NCBI RefSeq assembly: GCF_017313265.1
Contig: NZ_JAFLQZ010000001.1
Span: 186,001 to 250,000, forward strand
Direction of reading: 5' to 3'
Origin: Hymenobacter telluris
GTDB lineage: Bacteria > Bacteroidota > Bacteroidia > Cytophagales > Hymenobacteraceae
DNA length: 64,000 bases
The position numbers and the translations under genes were made by a program. The notes beneath the pieces are model-generated. The model saw only the letters and a list, made by a program, of their open reading frames with translations. It searched no databases and had not been told where the DNA came from. How positions within the stretch are numbered: the stretch's first letter is position 1; each line of letters opens with the position of its first letter. Below are positions 51,281 to 59,789 of the stretch, piece by piece.

Positions 51281-51913
51281 TTACCGAGCCGCCTGTGCCC
51301 CAAAATCCGTGATGTTAAGCTGGTCGGTACAAAACGCGTATTCCTCCGGTACGTTGCTGGAAACCAGCACGGTGCGCCCCGCCAACGTAGCTTGTACGTG
51401 TTCCTGATACCAGGCCACGCCGGCGCGGTCGAGGTTGGTGGTGGGCTCGTCGAGCAGGAGCAGAGGGGTATCGGCGTAAAGAGCCAGGGCCAGCTTGAGG
51501 CGCTGCTTCATACCCGAAGAAAAGTCGCGCACCAGCTTATGGCGCGAGGTTGAAAGGTACATTAGTTCGATGAGGCGCGGCGGAGTCAGGCCGGGCCTGA
51601 GGGGCTTGAAGCGGGTGTGAAAGTGTAGCAGCTCAGTGAGCGTCAGCTCCTCAATCAGCTCCAGGTAGGGCGCCGCGTAGGCCAGCTGCTTTGGTACGTC
51701 TTCCACCAGCACGCCGTGGCCCTGGTGCTGGTAGCGCAGCGTGCCAGTGGTGGGGAGCTGCTGCCCGGAAAGGGTGTTGAGCAGCGTGCTTTTTCCTGCT
51801 CCGTTAGGCCCCAAAATAGCCGTGGCGGACCCAGACTGAAACGTGTGCGTCAGGCCCCGGAAAATCCATTCGCGCGCGTACCGCTTGCCGAGCCCGGTTG
51901 CCTCAATCTGCAC
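51281..51913 (-). CDS. ABC transporter ATP-binding protein
   Basis: 210 residues from a GTG start that overlaps the end of lpxA by 11 bases, so it is translationally coupled. Walker A LGPNGAGKST near 34, signature FSSGMKQRLKLALAL near 130, Walker B LLLLDEPTTNLD near 150. Short ATPase of the CcmA or lipid-exporter kind; no permease is in the window. This gene follows lpxA in several Bacteroidota, but its cargo is unknown. Confidence 0.88.
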   Translation of the reverse strand: MQIEATGLGKRYAREWIFRGLTHTFQSGSATAILGPNGAGKSTLLNTLSGQQLPTTGTLRYQHQGHGVLVEDVPKQLAYAAPYLELIEELTLTELLHFHTRFKPLRPGLTPPRLIELMYLSTSRHKLVRDFSSGMKQRLKLALALYADTPLLLLDEPTTNLDRAGVAWYQEHVQATLAGRTVLVSSNVPEEYAFCTDQLNITDFGAQAAR

Positions 51914-52700
51914 CGCTGCCGTTGCGCGAGTAGCCCTTGATAACGCCCCGGCCCGAGTTACGCACGAAATTCACCACTTCGTCGCGCTCCGGTGAGGGGG
52001 CCAATTCCAACTCAATCTTGTCGAGGGCTTCGTTGTTGTTCATGCCGCCCAAAAAGAGCAGCCGGTACAGCTGCTGAATCTCGGAAATCTTCTGGTCGGA
52101 GTAGCCGCGGCGGCGCAGACCGATGCTGTTGATGCCAGCGTAGGTAAGCGGCTCGCGCCCGGCCTTCACGAACGGCGGCACATCCTTGCGCACCAACGAA
52201 CCACCCGATACCATGGCGTGCTGGCCCACCTTCACAAACTGGTGCACCGCCGAAGTGCCCCCAATAATGGCGTGGTCCCCGATTTCCACGTGGCCCGCCA
52301 ACTGTACGCCGTTAGCTAATACGCAATGATTTCCGATGATGCAGTCGTGGGCTACGTGCACGTAAGCCATCAGCAGGCAATTAGCACCCACTACAGTTTT
52401 CATGCGGTCCACAGTGCCACGGTTTACCGTCACGCACTCCCGAATCACGGTGTAGTCGCCGATGTGGACGGTGGTTTTTTCGCCGGCGAACTTCAAATCC
52501 TGGGGCACGGCGGCAATTACGGCGCCCGGAAAAATCTTGCAGTTCTTGCCGATGCGGGCCCCCGCCATGATAGTTACGTTCGGGCCAATCCAGGTGCCTT
52601 CCCCGACTTCCACATCCTTGTCAATGGTTGTGAAAGGCTCCACTACTACGTTTTGCGCAATCTTGGCTTCGGGGTGAATGTAGGCGAGCGGCTGGTTCAT
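51903..52700 (-). CDS. lpxA: UDP-N-acetylglucosamine acyltransferase
   Basis: 265 residues. First enzyme of lipid A synthesis. N-terminal left-handed beta helix of hexapeptides (IHPEAKIAQNVVVEPFTTID, WIGPNVTIMAGARIGKNC), catalytic histidine in LLMAYVHVAHDC near 125, GGTSAVHQFVKVGQHAMV, and helical C-terminal domain. Located after lpxC/fabZ with a family E repeat between. Confidence 0.95.
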   Translation of the reverse strand: MNQPLAYIHPEAKIAQNVVVEPFTTIDKDVEVGEGTWIGPNVTIMAGARIGKNCKIFPGAVIAAVPQDLKFAGEKTTVHIGDYTVIRECVTVNRGTVDRMKTVVGANCLLMAYVHVAHDCIIGNHCVLANGVQLAGHVEIGDHAIIGGTSAVHQFVKVGQHAMVSGGSLVRKDVPPFVKAGREPLTYAGINSIGLRRRGYSDQKISEIQQLYRLLFLGGMNNNEALDKIELELAPSPERDEVVNFVRNSGRGVIKGYSRNGSGAD

Positions 52701-52703
52701 TCT

Positions 52704-52807
52704 AATCAATTAAAAATGAAGAATTAAAAATTAAAAATTGAAGCAGATGGCCCCATCTGAACGGTCACGGGCATTTTTAATTCTTCATTTTTAATTTTTA
52801 ATTGATT
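52704..52807. repeat. Inverted repeat, family E (copy 2), between lpxA and lpxC/fabZ
   Basis: 36-base arms AATCAATTAAAAATGAAGAA.. and ..AATTTTTAATTGATT joined by a 32-base loop. It ends at the base before the stop codon of lpxC/fabZ and stands inside the presumed operon. Confidence 0.88.
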
Positions 52808-54202
52808 TTAGGCGTCTTTACGTACGATGGCGGCACTCATTTCGGCTTCCATCACCACTTTGCCGTTCACAAAGGCCTGGCCGCGCATTTTGGCAATGCC
52901 GCGCTTGACGGGCGCCAGCAGCCAGCACTTGAACACTACCGTGTCGCCGGGCTTTACCATGCGGCGGAAACGGCAGTTCTCGATGCCCACAAAGTAAGGG
53001 GTATAATTCTCTGGATCTGGTACAGTATTTAGCACCAAAATGCCACCTGTTTGGGCCATGGCTTCCACCTGCAACACACCCGGGAATACGGGGTTGCCGG
53101 GGTAGTGCCCCACAAAGAACGGCTCGTTGATAGTCACGTTCTTGATGCTCGCCACCGACGTGTCGTCGAGGTGTATCACTTTGTCGATCAGCAGGAACGG
53201 GTAGCGGTGCGGCAACACCTGCATGATTTGGTTGATGTCCATGACCGGCTCCCGGGTGGGGTCGTAGTGCGGCACGGGGGAGGAGTTGGCCTCCATCATC
53301 TTCTTCTTGATCTTCTTAGCAAACGCTACGTTGGCTGCGTGGCCAGGGCGGGCCGCCAGAATCTGGCCTTTCAGCGGCCGGCCTACCAGCGCCAGGTCGC
53401 CTACCAGGTCGAGGAGCTTGTGGCGGGCGGGCTCGTTTTTGTAGCGCAGGTCTACGTTGTTGAGGATGCCTTCCTTTTTCACCGCCACTTTAGGCTTGCC
53501 CAGCATGGTGGCCAACTCAGTCAGCTCGTCCTCGCTTACCACCCGGTCTACCACCACAATGGCATTGCTCAAGTCGCCGCCTTTGATGAGGTTTTGCTTG
53601 TAAAGGGCCTCTAGCTCATGCAAGAAGCAGAAGGTGCGGGAGCTGGAAATATCGTGCTTGAACTGGCTGATATCGGTGAGCGAGGCGTGCTGCGAGCCCA
53701 ATACCGGCGAGTTATAATCCACCATTACCGTCAGGCGGTAATCGTTGAGCGGCAGGGCCGCCAGCTCCACGGCGCGGCCGTTGTCCACAAAACGGATTTC
53801 CGAGGGAATTTCGTAGAAGTTGCGTAGCGCATTCTGTTCTTCCAGGCCGGCATCTTCCAGCGCCTGAATGAACTGGTAGCTGGACCCATCCATGATGGGG
53901 GGCTCGGGGCCATCCAGCTTAATCAACACGTTATCAATCTGTAAGCCCACCAAAGCCGCCAGCGTGTGCTCCACCGTGTTTACGCGGGCGCCGTTCTGCT
54001 CGATAGTAGTACCGCGCGACAGGTCCACTACGTTGTCGACATCGGCCACTACGATGGGCTTGTCGGGCAGGTCCATGCGCTGGAACTGGTAGCCGTGGCC
54101 AACCGGGGCCGGGCAGAACGTCATGGTGGCTTGAACGCCGGTGTGGAGCCCGATGCCGCTTACCGTAACGGGGGCCTTGATGGTGTGTTGCTTGTCGTTC
54201 AT
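52808..54202 (-). CDS. lpxC/fabZ: Bifunctional LpxC deacetylase / FabZ dehydratase
   Basis: 464 residues. Residues 1-310 are LpxC, the zinc deacetylase that commits to lipid A: VSGIGLHTGVQATM, zinc His in NTVEHTLAAL near 79, and ARHKLLDLVGDLALVGRPL carrying the second zinc His and Asp. Residues 320-464 are FabZ, which dehydrates 3-hydroxyacyl-ACP: LPHRYPFLLIDKV with His, then GHYPGNPVFPGVLQVEAMAQ with Glu. The fusion is characteristic of Bacteroidota. Genomic order lpxD, lpxC/fabZ, lpxA is typical. Confidence 0.96.
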   Translation of the reverse strand: MNDKQHTIKAPVTVSGIGLHTGVQATMTFCPAPVGHGYQFQRMDLPDKPIVVADVDNVVDLSRGTTIEQNGARVNTVEHTLAALVGLQIDNVLIKLDGPEPPIMDGSSYQFIQALEDAGLEEQNALRNFYEIPSEIRFVDNGRAVELAALPLNDYRLTVMVDYNSPVLGSQHASLTDISQFKHDISSSRTFCFLHELEALYKQNLIKGGDLSNAIVVVDRVVSEDELTELATMLGKPKVAVKKEGILNNVDLRYKNEPARHKLLDLVGDLALVGRPLKGQILAARPGHAANVAFAKKIKKKMMEANSSPVPHYDPTREPVMDINQIMQVLPHRYPFLLIDKVIHLDDTSVASIKNVTINEPFFVGHYPGNPVFPGVLQVEAMAQTGGILVLNTVPDPENYTPYFVGIENCRFRRMVKPGDTVVFKCWLLAPVKRGIAKMRGQAFVNGKVVMEAEMSAAIVRKDA

Positions 54203-54206
54203 CTAC

Positions 54207-54328
54207 AGAAGCTAGAAGCCAGAAGCTAGGAGCTAGAAGGGACTAAAGAGAAGGTAAAAAAGAGAAGCTAGAAGAACCGAAGCGTTGCGGTTGCCTTCTA
54301 GCTTCCAGCTCCTGTCTTCTAACTTCTG
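54207..54328. repeat. Inverted repeat, family H (word GAAGCTAGAAGC)
   Basis: AGAAGCTAGAAGCCAGAAGC on the left, CTTCTAGCTTCCAGCTCCTG then TCTTCTAACTTCT on the right, with extra word copies in the loop. Lies between lpxD and lpxC/fabZ in the same operon. Confidence 0.8.
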
Positions 54329-54338
54329 AGTCGCAAAG

Positions 54339-55379
54339 CTAGGGCTTTTCTGTCGGGTTTGTGCGGCGTTCCAGGTCGGTGATGCGGCGCTCCAGCTCGG
54401 GTAGGTGCCGGAAAACGGCCTGAGCCCGCAAACTGTCGCGCAGGTTGAAGGCCGGGGCTCCTTGCAGGAATACACCTTCTTCCTTGATGGATTTGCCCAC
54501 GCCCGACTGGGCCGTAACGGTGGTGCGGTTGGCCAGCGTGAGATGCCCGGCCAAGCCTACCTGGCCCGCCAGCACGCAGAAGTCGCCAACTTTGGTGGAG
54601 CCGGAAATGCCGCTCTGCGAGGCCACTACCGTATGGCGCCCGATTTCCACGTTGTGGGCAATCTGCACCAGGTTGTCGATTTTGGCGCCTTCCCGGATGA
54701 TGGTCGAGCCCATGGTGGCGCAGTCGATGGTGGCATTGGCGCCGATGCTGACGTTGTCTTGCAGCACCACGTTGCCAATCTGCGGAATGGTGCGGTAGGA
54801 GCCATCGGGCTGCGGCGCAAACCCAAACCCATCGGAACCTACTACGGCCCCGGCATGAATGGTGCACCGCTCGCCAATAACGGTTTCGGCGTAGATTTTG
54901 GCGCCGGCGTACAGGATAGTGCCGCTGCCAATCTTGCACCGGTCACCAATGAAAACGTGCGGAAATATCACCACATCGTCGCCGATTTCGCAGTTCTCCC
55001 CCACATAGGAAAAGGCCCCGCGGTAGTGGTTGCCGCCGATGCTGGAGTTAGCGCCCAGAAAGCTGGGTTCCTCCACGCCGCGCCGCCCGGTGCGGGTAGC
55101 TTGCTGATAGAACTCAAGCAGGGTGGTGAAGCTGGAATACGGGTCGTCGACCCGGATGAGCGCCGTGCTTACCGGGTGCCGCAGCTCCAGCGTACGGCTC
55201 ACAATAACGGCCGAAGCGCCCGTTGTGTAGAGGTGGGCTTCGTATTTAAGATTGGCCAGGAAAGACAAGGCCCCAGCCTGAGCTTCTTCGATTTTTGCCA
55301 GCCGGTTGATGGGCTGTGCTGCGTCGCCTTCCACTGTGCCGTGCAGCACTTCGGCTATCTGACCTACCGTAAATTCCAT
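54339..55379 (-). CDS. lpxD: UDP-3-O-(3-hydroxymyristoyl)glucosamine N-acyltransferase
   Basis: 346 residues. Third enzyme of lipid A synthesis. N-terminal uridine-binding domain (1-105), beta helix of hexapeptides (105-300), catalytic His in NLVQIAHNVEIGRHTVVASQ near 242 and a C-terminal helix (LPELERRITDLERR). The start ATG lies only five bases after a perfect -7 box, so the transcript may be leaderless. Confidence 0.95.
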   Translation of the reverse strand: MEFTVGQIAEVLHGTVEGDAAQPINRLAKIEEAQAGALSFLANLKYEAHLYTTGASAVIVSRTLELRHPVSTALIRVDDPYSSFTTLLEFYQQATRTGRRGVEEPSFLGANSSIGGNHYRGAFSYVGENCEIGDDVVIFPHVFIGDRCKIGSGTILYAGAKIYAETVIGERCTIHAGAVVGSDGFGFAPQPDGSYRTIPQIGNVVLQDNVSIGANATIDCATMGSTIIREGAKIDNLVQIAHNVEIGRHTVVASQSGISGSTKVGDFCVLAGQVGLAGHLTLANRTTVTAQSGVGKSIKEEGVFLQGAPAFNLRDSLRAQAVFRHLPELERRITDLERRTNPTEKP

Positions 55380-55383
55380 CGGG

Positions 55384-55391
55384 CAAAAGTA
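55384..55391 (-). promoter_or_regulatory. -7 box just before the lpxD start codon
   Basis: TACTTTTG on the minus strand ends five bases from the ATG. Using the six-base distance calibrated on rnpB, transcription would begin at about the A of the ATG. Confidence 0.55.
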
Positions 55392-55399
55392 GAGAAAAG

Positions 55400-55537
55400 T
55401 TTAGTGCGTAGTGCCTCGTGCCTAGTGCCTAGGTCGTTTAGGAGCTAGGGAATAGTGCTTGGTGCCTAGTGCTTAGGTTGTTCTATCAGTAGTAGCGGAA
55501 CAACCTAAGCACTAGGCACCAAGCACTACGCACTACA
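55400..55537. repeat. Inverted repeat, family B (copy 3, extended)
   Basis: 31-base arms 55453-55483 and 55498-55528 (TAGTGCTTGGTGCCTAGTGC and complement), with extra tandem word copies at 55400-55440. It ends at the base before the HD gene stop. Confidence 0.88.
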
Positions 55538-56767
55538 TCACAGGATTTCCTTGGGGTAGCAGATATAGTGCTTTTCTACGCGCTGGCCGAGGGCTTTGAT
55601 GTTGGGCAGGTCGGAGGCTTCGGCTACGTTTACTACCCGGCCGCGCTTGGTTAGCACGTCGATGGTGTCCTGGCCGTCGGCGTCGTAGGCGTTGTTGCTG
55701 ATGCGGCCGGCAATCATGAGCTGGGCGGCGTCGGTGTGAGTAAGGCCGAACCGCTCGGCAATCAGCTCCACAATGCCAATCTGGAAGTCAGCATCAAACG
55801 GCTCGGTTTGGAGGCTGATTTTGAACAGGTGCCGGTCCAGAATGCTTTGGGAGAGGTAGTTCAACACCTTGTCGGGGTGGTCGGCCCAGAGCTTGACGGC
55901 GCTCCACACGTCGGTATCGTCGAGGCGGGTGAAGCGGCGCAGGATGGCGTCGTCGGTTTCGAAATCCACCTGGGTTACGGCTTTGGCCAGGAAGAAGTGC
56001 AGAGCTGGGGAGGCCGGTACCTTGTGGCCGGCACGGGTCAGTTCCTGGGCACGCTGCATGATGCGGATAATCATCTGCTCGGCGCTGGTAACGGTTTTGT
56101 GCAGGTACACCTGCCAGTACATCAGCCGCCGGCTCACCAGAAAGTTCTCGATGCTGTACACCGCTTTTTCTTCCAGCACCAGCTTCTCGTCCACCACGGT
56201 TAGCATTTTAATGAGGCGGTCGGCGCCGGGGCGGCCCTCCTGCACGCCGGTATAGAATGAGTCCCGGTTGAGGTAGTCGAGCCGGTCCATGTCGAGCTGG
56301 CTGCTGACGAGCTGGTGAAAGAACGGCCGGTGGTAGGTGCCCTGGAAGATTTCGATGGCCAAATCCAGCGCGCCATCAAACTCGGCGTTCAGCTTGCGCA
56401 TCAGGTGCAAGCTGATTTGCTCGTGGTCGACGCCGTGGAAAATACTGCGCTCCAAGGCGTGGGAGAGGGGGCCGTGGCCGATGTCGTGGAGCAGGATGGC
56501 GGCTTGGGCAGCTTCGCCTTCACGGGCAGTAATAGCCACGCCCTTGTCTTTGAGCGTGCGTAGCGCCAACGACATCAGGTGCATGGCGCCCAGCGCGTGG
56601 TGGAAGCGGGTATGCAGCGCCCCCGGATACACGAACATGGTGAGCCCCAGCTGCTGAATTCGCCGCAGCCGCTGGAAATACGAGTGCTCAATCAGGTCGA
56701 ACAACAACTCGGTAGGGATGGTAACAAAGCCATACACCGGGTCGTTGAAGATTTTCTTTTTGTTCAA
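55538..56767 (-). CDS. HD domain phosphohydrolase (SAMHD1-like)
   Basis: 409 residues from a TTG start. The metal site of HD hydrolases is clear: H in HTRFHHALGAMHL near 50, HD in AAILLHDIGHGPLSHALE near 94 and the later D in LDMDRLDYLNRD. Relatives act on dNTPs or other nucleotides. Start chosen because Bacteroidota homologues begin with MNKKK..NDPVYGF, which appears here after the TTG at 56767; another TTG at 56854 adds a poor leader. Upstream of lpxD in the same direction, a conserved arrangement. Confidence 0.85.
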   Translation of the reverse strand: MNKKKIFNDPVYGFVTIPTELLFDLIEHSYFQRLRRIQQLGLTMFVYPGALHTRFHHALGAMHLMSLALRTLKDKGVAITAREGEAAQAAILLHDIGHGPLSHALERSIFHGVDHEQISLHLMRKLNAEFDGALDLAIEIFQGTYHRPFFHQLVSSQLDMDRLDYLNRDSFYTGVQEGRPGADRLIKMLTVVDEKLVLEEKAVYSIENFLVSRRLMYWQVYLHKTVTSAEQMIIRIMQRAQELTRAGHKVPASPALHFFLAKAVTQVDFETDDAILRRFTRLDDTDVWSAVKLWADHPDKVLNYLSQSILDRHLFKISLQTEPFDADFQIGIVELIAERFGLTHTDAAQLMIAGRISNNAYDADGQDTIDVLTKRGRVVNVAEASDLPNIKALGQRVEKHYICYPKEIL

Positions 56768-56906
56768 GGGACAATTGGTGTTGACAGCATGAAGCCGCCA
56801 TGAATGAAGAATTCTGAATACTGTACTACATCGTAACCCAGAGGTTTCCTTCAATTTGTTGTACTTTCCAGCGCAATACTATATAGTGATTTTCATAGCC
56901 TAAAAG

Positions 56907-57212
56907 ATGATAGAGGTTTTGCTGCTTGACGAGGGCTCCATGATTACGTTTGCTGTAATGTTACTGCGTTTGGGTGTGCTGGTAGTTAGTGCGTCAACAA
57001 TGATTATGACTCTCAATCCCAAGGTTCTAGCAGTGCGGATTACGGGGCTGGTTCTTGCGAGCCTCTTGTTGCTGGTTTCCTACGGCTTGTTAAACGATAC
57101 GGCGTATGCTGATCCAAATGGACGCTATGTAGTTATAGCGTTGTGCGTGCCCGTGGCAGTCGGGTTCCTTGGTGTTGCATGGTATGCAGTTCGGGCCCGT
57201 ACAATCCGGTAA
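56907..57212 (+). CDS. Small membrane protein
   Basis: 101 residues with three hydrophobic helices (about 13-32, 42-62, 73-95). No family recognised. Lower GC than neighbours. Bases 57213-57478 after it hold no clear gene; a 64-codon frame there is not convincing. Confidence 0.6.
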   Translation: MIEVLLLDEGSMITFAVMLLRLGVLVVSASTMIMTLNPKVLAVRITGLVLASLLLLVSYGLLNDTAYADPNGRYVVIALCVPVAVGFLGVAWYAVRARTIR

Positions 57213-57478
57213 AGCCAGTAAAGTTGAAGCGAAATAGATACTAACAATTTTTCCGCTTCTTTACGGCAGAGTTTGGCGGGAATATCTGTTGGCGATAATT
57301 TTTTAAATCAAAAACCAAGGATTGGGAGTAAAGCTACTTACGAAACTTCAGTTGCAACCCTTTTAAGCCCGTTAGGTTCTTTGGAATCCAACGTTGCTAC
57401 AAATGGTAAACTACTGCAAGAAGCTCGTTTATTGCCGCGCCAATTTTACAGTTGGCTTTACACCTAAGACCCCACTCA

Positions 57479-59047
57479 ATGCAACGTTACAGCATACTCT
57501 GGGCCGATGATGAAATCGACCTGCTCAAGCCGCACATTCTCTTTTTGCAGGAAAAAGGCTACGACGTAACCGGCGTCAACTCCGGTGCCGACGCCATCGA
57601 GCAAGTGCAGGAGCAGAACTACGACATCGTGTTCCTCGACGAAAATATGCCCGGCCTCACCGGCCTCGAAACGCTCACCGAAATCAAGGCGGCCAAGCCC
57701 ACGCTTCCCGTCATCATGATTACCAAGAGCGAGGAAGAGCACATTATGGAGGACGCCATCGGCTCCAAAATTGCCGATTACCTCATCAAGCCCGTTAACC
57801 CCAGCCAGATTCTGCTGTCGGTGAAAAAGGTGCTCGACAACAAGCGCCTGGTGTCCGAGAAAACCAACTCAGGCTACCAGCGCGACTTCCGCCAACTGGG
57901 CATGCAGCTCTCCGACCGCCTCAGCCCCAGCGAGTGGGCCGATGTGTACAAGAAGCTGGTGTACTGGGAGTTGGAAATCAACGAGACGGAAGGCAAAAGC
58001 ATGGCCGACGTCTTCAACATGCAGAAAGACGAGGCTAATACGTACTTCGGCCGCTTTATCACCGAGGACTACGAGGACTGGGTGAACGGCGACGATAAGG
58101 ACGCCCCGCTTATGTCGCACCAGTTGTTCAAGGAGCGGGTGTTTCCGCTGATGAAGTCCACCGGCGACACGCCCGTGTACTTCGTGCTCATCGACAACCT
58201 GCGCTACGACCAGTGGAAGATTCTGGAGCCCATTATTGCTGAGCTGTTCACCGTGGACCAGGAGGAAATGTACTACTCCATCCTGCCCACCACCACGGCC
58301 TACGCCCGCAACGCCATTTTCGCGGGTATGATGCCCGGTGATATTCAGAAGAAATACCCCAACCTGTGGGTGTGGGACGACGACGACGAAGGCAAAAACC
58401 TACACGAAGCCGAGCTGGTGGAAATCAACTTCCAGAAGGCCGGCCAGAAGCAGAAGTTCAGCTACAACAAGGTGACCAACCTGCAAGCCGGTAAAGATTT
58501 GCTGGGCAAAATGGCCAACCTGCACAACAACAACAAGCTGAACATCATCGTCTACAACTTCGTGGACATGCTCAGCCACGCCCGCACCGACATGGCCATG
58601 ATTCGGGAGTTGGCCGCCGATGAGTCGGCGTACCGCAGCATCACCCGCTCGTGGTTTGTGCACTCGCCGCTGTATGAAATGTTGCAGCAGATTGCCGAGC
58701 GCAAAGGCAAGTTGGTTATTACCACCGACCACGGCACCATTCGGGTGAAGCGCCCCTACAAGATTGTGGGCGACCGGAACACCAATACCAACCTGCGCTA
58801 CAAGCACGGCAAAAACCTGGGCTTCGACGACAGCAAAGACGTGTACACCGTGCGTAAGCCGGAGCGCATTTTCCTGCCCCGCGAAAACGTGAGCACCGCC
58901 TACGTCTTCACGGTCGGTGACTACTTCTTCGCCTACCCCAACAACTACAACTACTACGTGAACTACTACAAGGACACGTTCCAGCACGGCGGCATCTCCC
59001 TGGAAGAGTGCATCATTCCGTACATCACACTGACACCGAAAGGGTAA
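57479..59047 (+). CDS. porX: PorX, response regulator with PglZ-type phosphatase domain
   Basis: 522 residues. Receiver domain (1-120) with DDE at 10-12, phospho-acceptor D54 (VFLDENMPGLTG) and K104. A helical three-helix segment follows and then an alkaline-phosphatase-like PglZ domain: FVLIDNLRYDQWKI near 236, the nucleophile region SILPTTTAYARNAIFAG near 270, ITTDHGTIRVKRP near 428. PorX with its sensor PorY controls type IX secretion in Bacteroidota and hydrolyses oligonucleotides. ATG at 57479 is the family start. TACAGTTG at 57447-57454 is a poor candidate promoter box. Sensor not in the window. Confidence 0.92.
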   Translation: MQRYSILWADDEIDLLKPHILFLQEKGYDVTGVNSGADAIEQVQEQNYDIVFLDENMPGLTGLETLTEIKAAKPTLPVIMITKSEEEHIMEDAIGSKIADYLIKPVNPSQILLSVKKVLDNKRLVSEKTNSGYQRDFRQLGMQLSDRLSPSEWADVYKKLVYWELEINETEGKSMADVFNMQKDEANTYFGRFITEDYEDWVNGDDKDAPLMSHQLFKERVFPLMKSTGDTPVYFVLIDNLRYDQWKILEPIIAELFTVDQEEMYYSILPTTTAYARNAIFAGMMPGDIQKKYPNLWVWDDDDEGKNLHEAELVEINFQKAGQKQKFSYNKVTNLQAGKDLLGKMANLHNNNKLNIIVYNFVDMLSHARTDMAMIRELAADESAYRSITRSWFVHSPLYEMLQQIAERKGKLVITTDHGTIRVKRPYKIVGDRNTNTNLRYKHGKNLGFDDSKDVYTVRKPERIFLPRENVSTAYVFTVGDYFFAYPNNYNYYVNYYKDTFQHGGISLEECIIPYITLTPKG

Positions 59048-59064
59048 CGGAATCCAAAGCGAAC

Positions 59065-59098
59065 AAAAAAGGCTAACTCGTATGAGTTAGCCTTTTTT
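59065..59098 (+). terminator. Terminator of porX
   Basis: AAAAAAGGCTAACTCGTATG then AGTTAGCCTTTTTT: perfect 14-bp stem, 6-base loop, T-tract. Confidence 0.9.
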
Positions 59099-59135
59099 AT
59101 TCATTCACCATCTACTAGTTACATTACACTTTCAT

Positions 59136-59669
59136 ATGAGAAGTAGGATTTTCTGGATATACGCCTTGTGTTTGTTGAGTGGCTGTGTGTCTAAACCCAG
59201 TTGCGAAATTATACCTGGTACCAAATTTACCGGTAAAGGAATAATAGTTCTCCAAAGAGGGCAGGGGCAAGACGGTAGCTACTCGATGAAGTTTTTCCCG
59301 GTCTGCCAACTAGATACAACTGATATTCTAGCTTCTTTACGAAAAGCTGAGGTTGGATTAAGCTTTTCAACTAGCGAATGGTATAGGCTCATCAGGCCAA
59401 CCACATATGGTCAAGTGCAAAGCCCTTTTAAAGAAAAGACCGTAACCCTAACAACGAATGACCCGATTGAAAGAGACGTTCATTGTTGGGATTGTGGCTT
59501 GAATGATAGATTTATCATTCCAGTAAGTATCACCTTATCAGATACCCTAGATATTTATCCTGTCAACAACGAAATATATAACTATACCTTGAAAACAAAG
59601 CAGGGAAATTTTTCACTCCGTTTTAGAAGTACCAGCCAAGTAGAGGTGCATGAAATTAAACCTATATGA
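59136..59669 (+). CDS. Lipoprotein of unknown function
   Basis: 177 residues. Lipobox at the end of a short signal peptide (WIYALCLLSGC, Cys 17). Mature part beta-rich, with a CWDC pair near 119. No recognised family. The gene is markedly A/T-rich compared with all others here, suggesting recent acquisition or weak selection. Confidence 0.72.
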   Translation: MRSRIFWIYALCLLSGCVSKPSCEIIPGTKFTGKGIIVLQRGQGQDGSYSMKFFPVCQLDTTDILASLRKAEVGLSFSTSEWYRLIRPTTYGQVQSPFKEKTVTLTTNDPIERDVHCWDCGLNDRFIIPVSITLSDTLDIYPVNNEIYNYTLKTKQGNFSLRFRSTSQVEVHEIKPI

Positions 59670-59789
59670 GTAGGGCTTGTGTAATGCTGTTTTCCCTCCC
59701 ATACGTTACCGCTTTGTACTTGTCGAGTATGTAGGTGCTGCCTATAACTACTTCGCGTACGGTTTAGCGAGTTTATAACATTGTTATTC

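Noticed and set aside
57273..57467. 64-codon frame before porX
   Set aside because: Non-ATG start, no resemblance and sits where the porX promoter should be.
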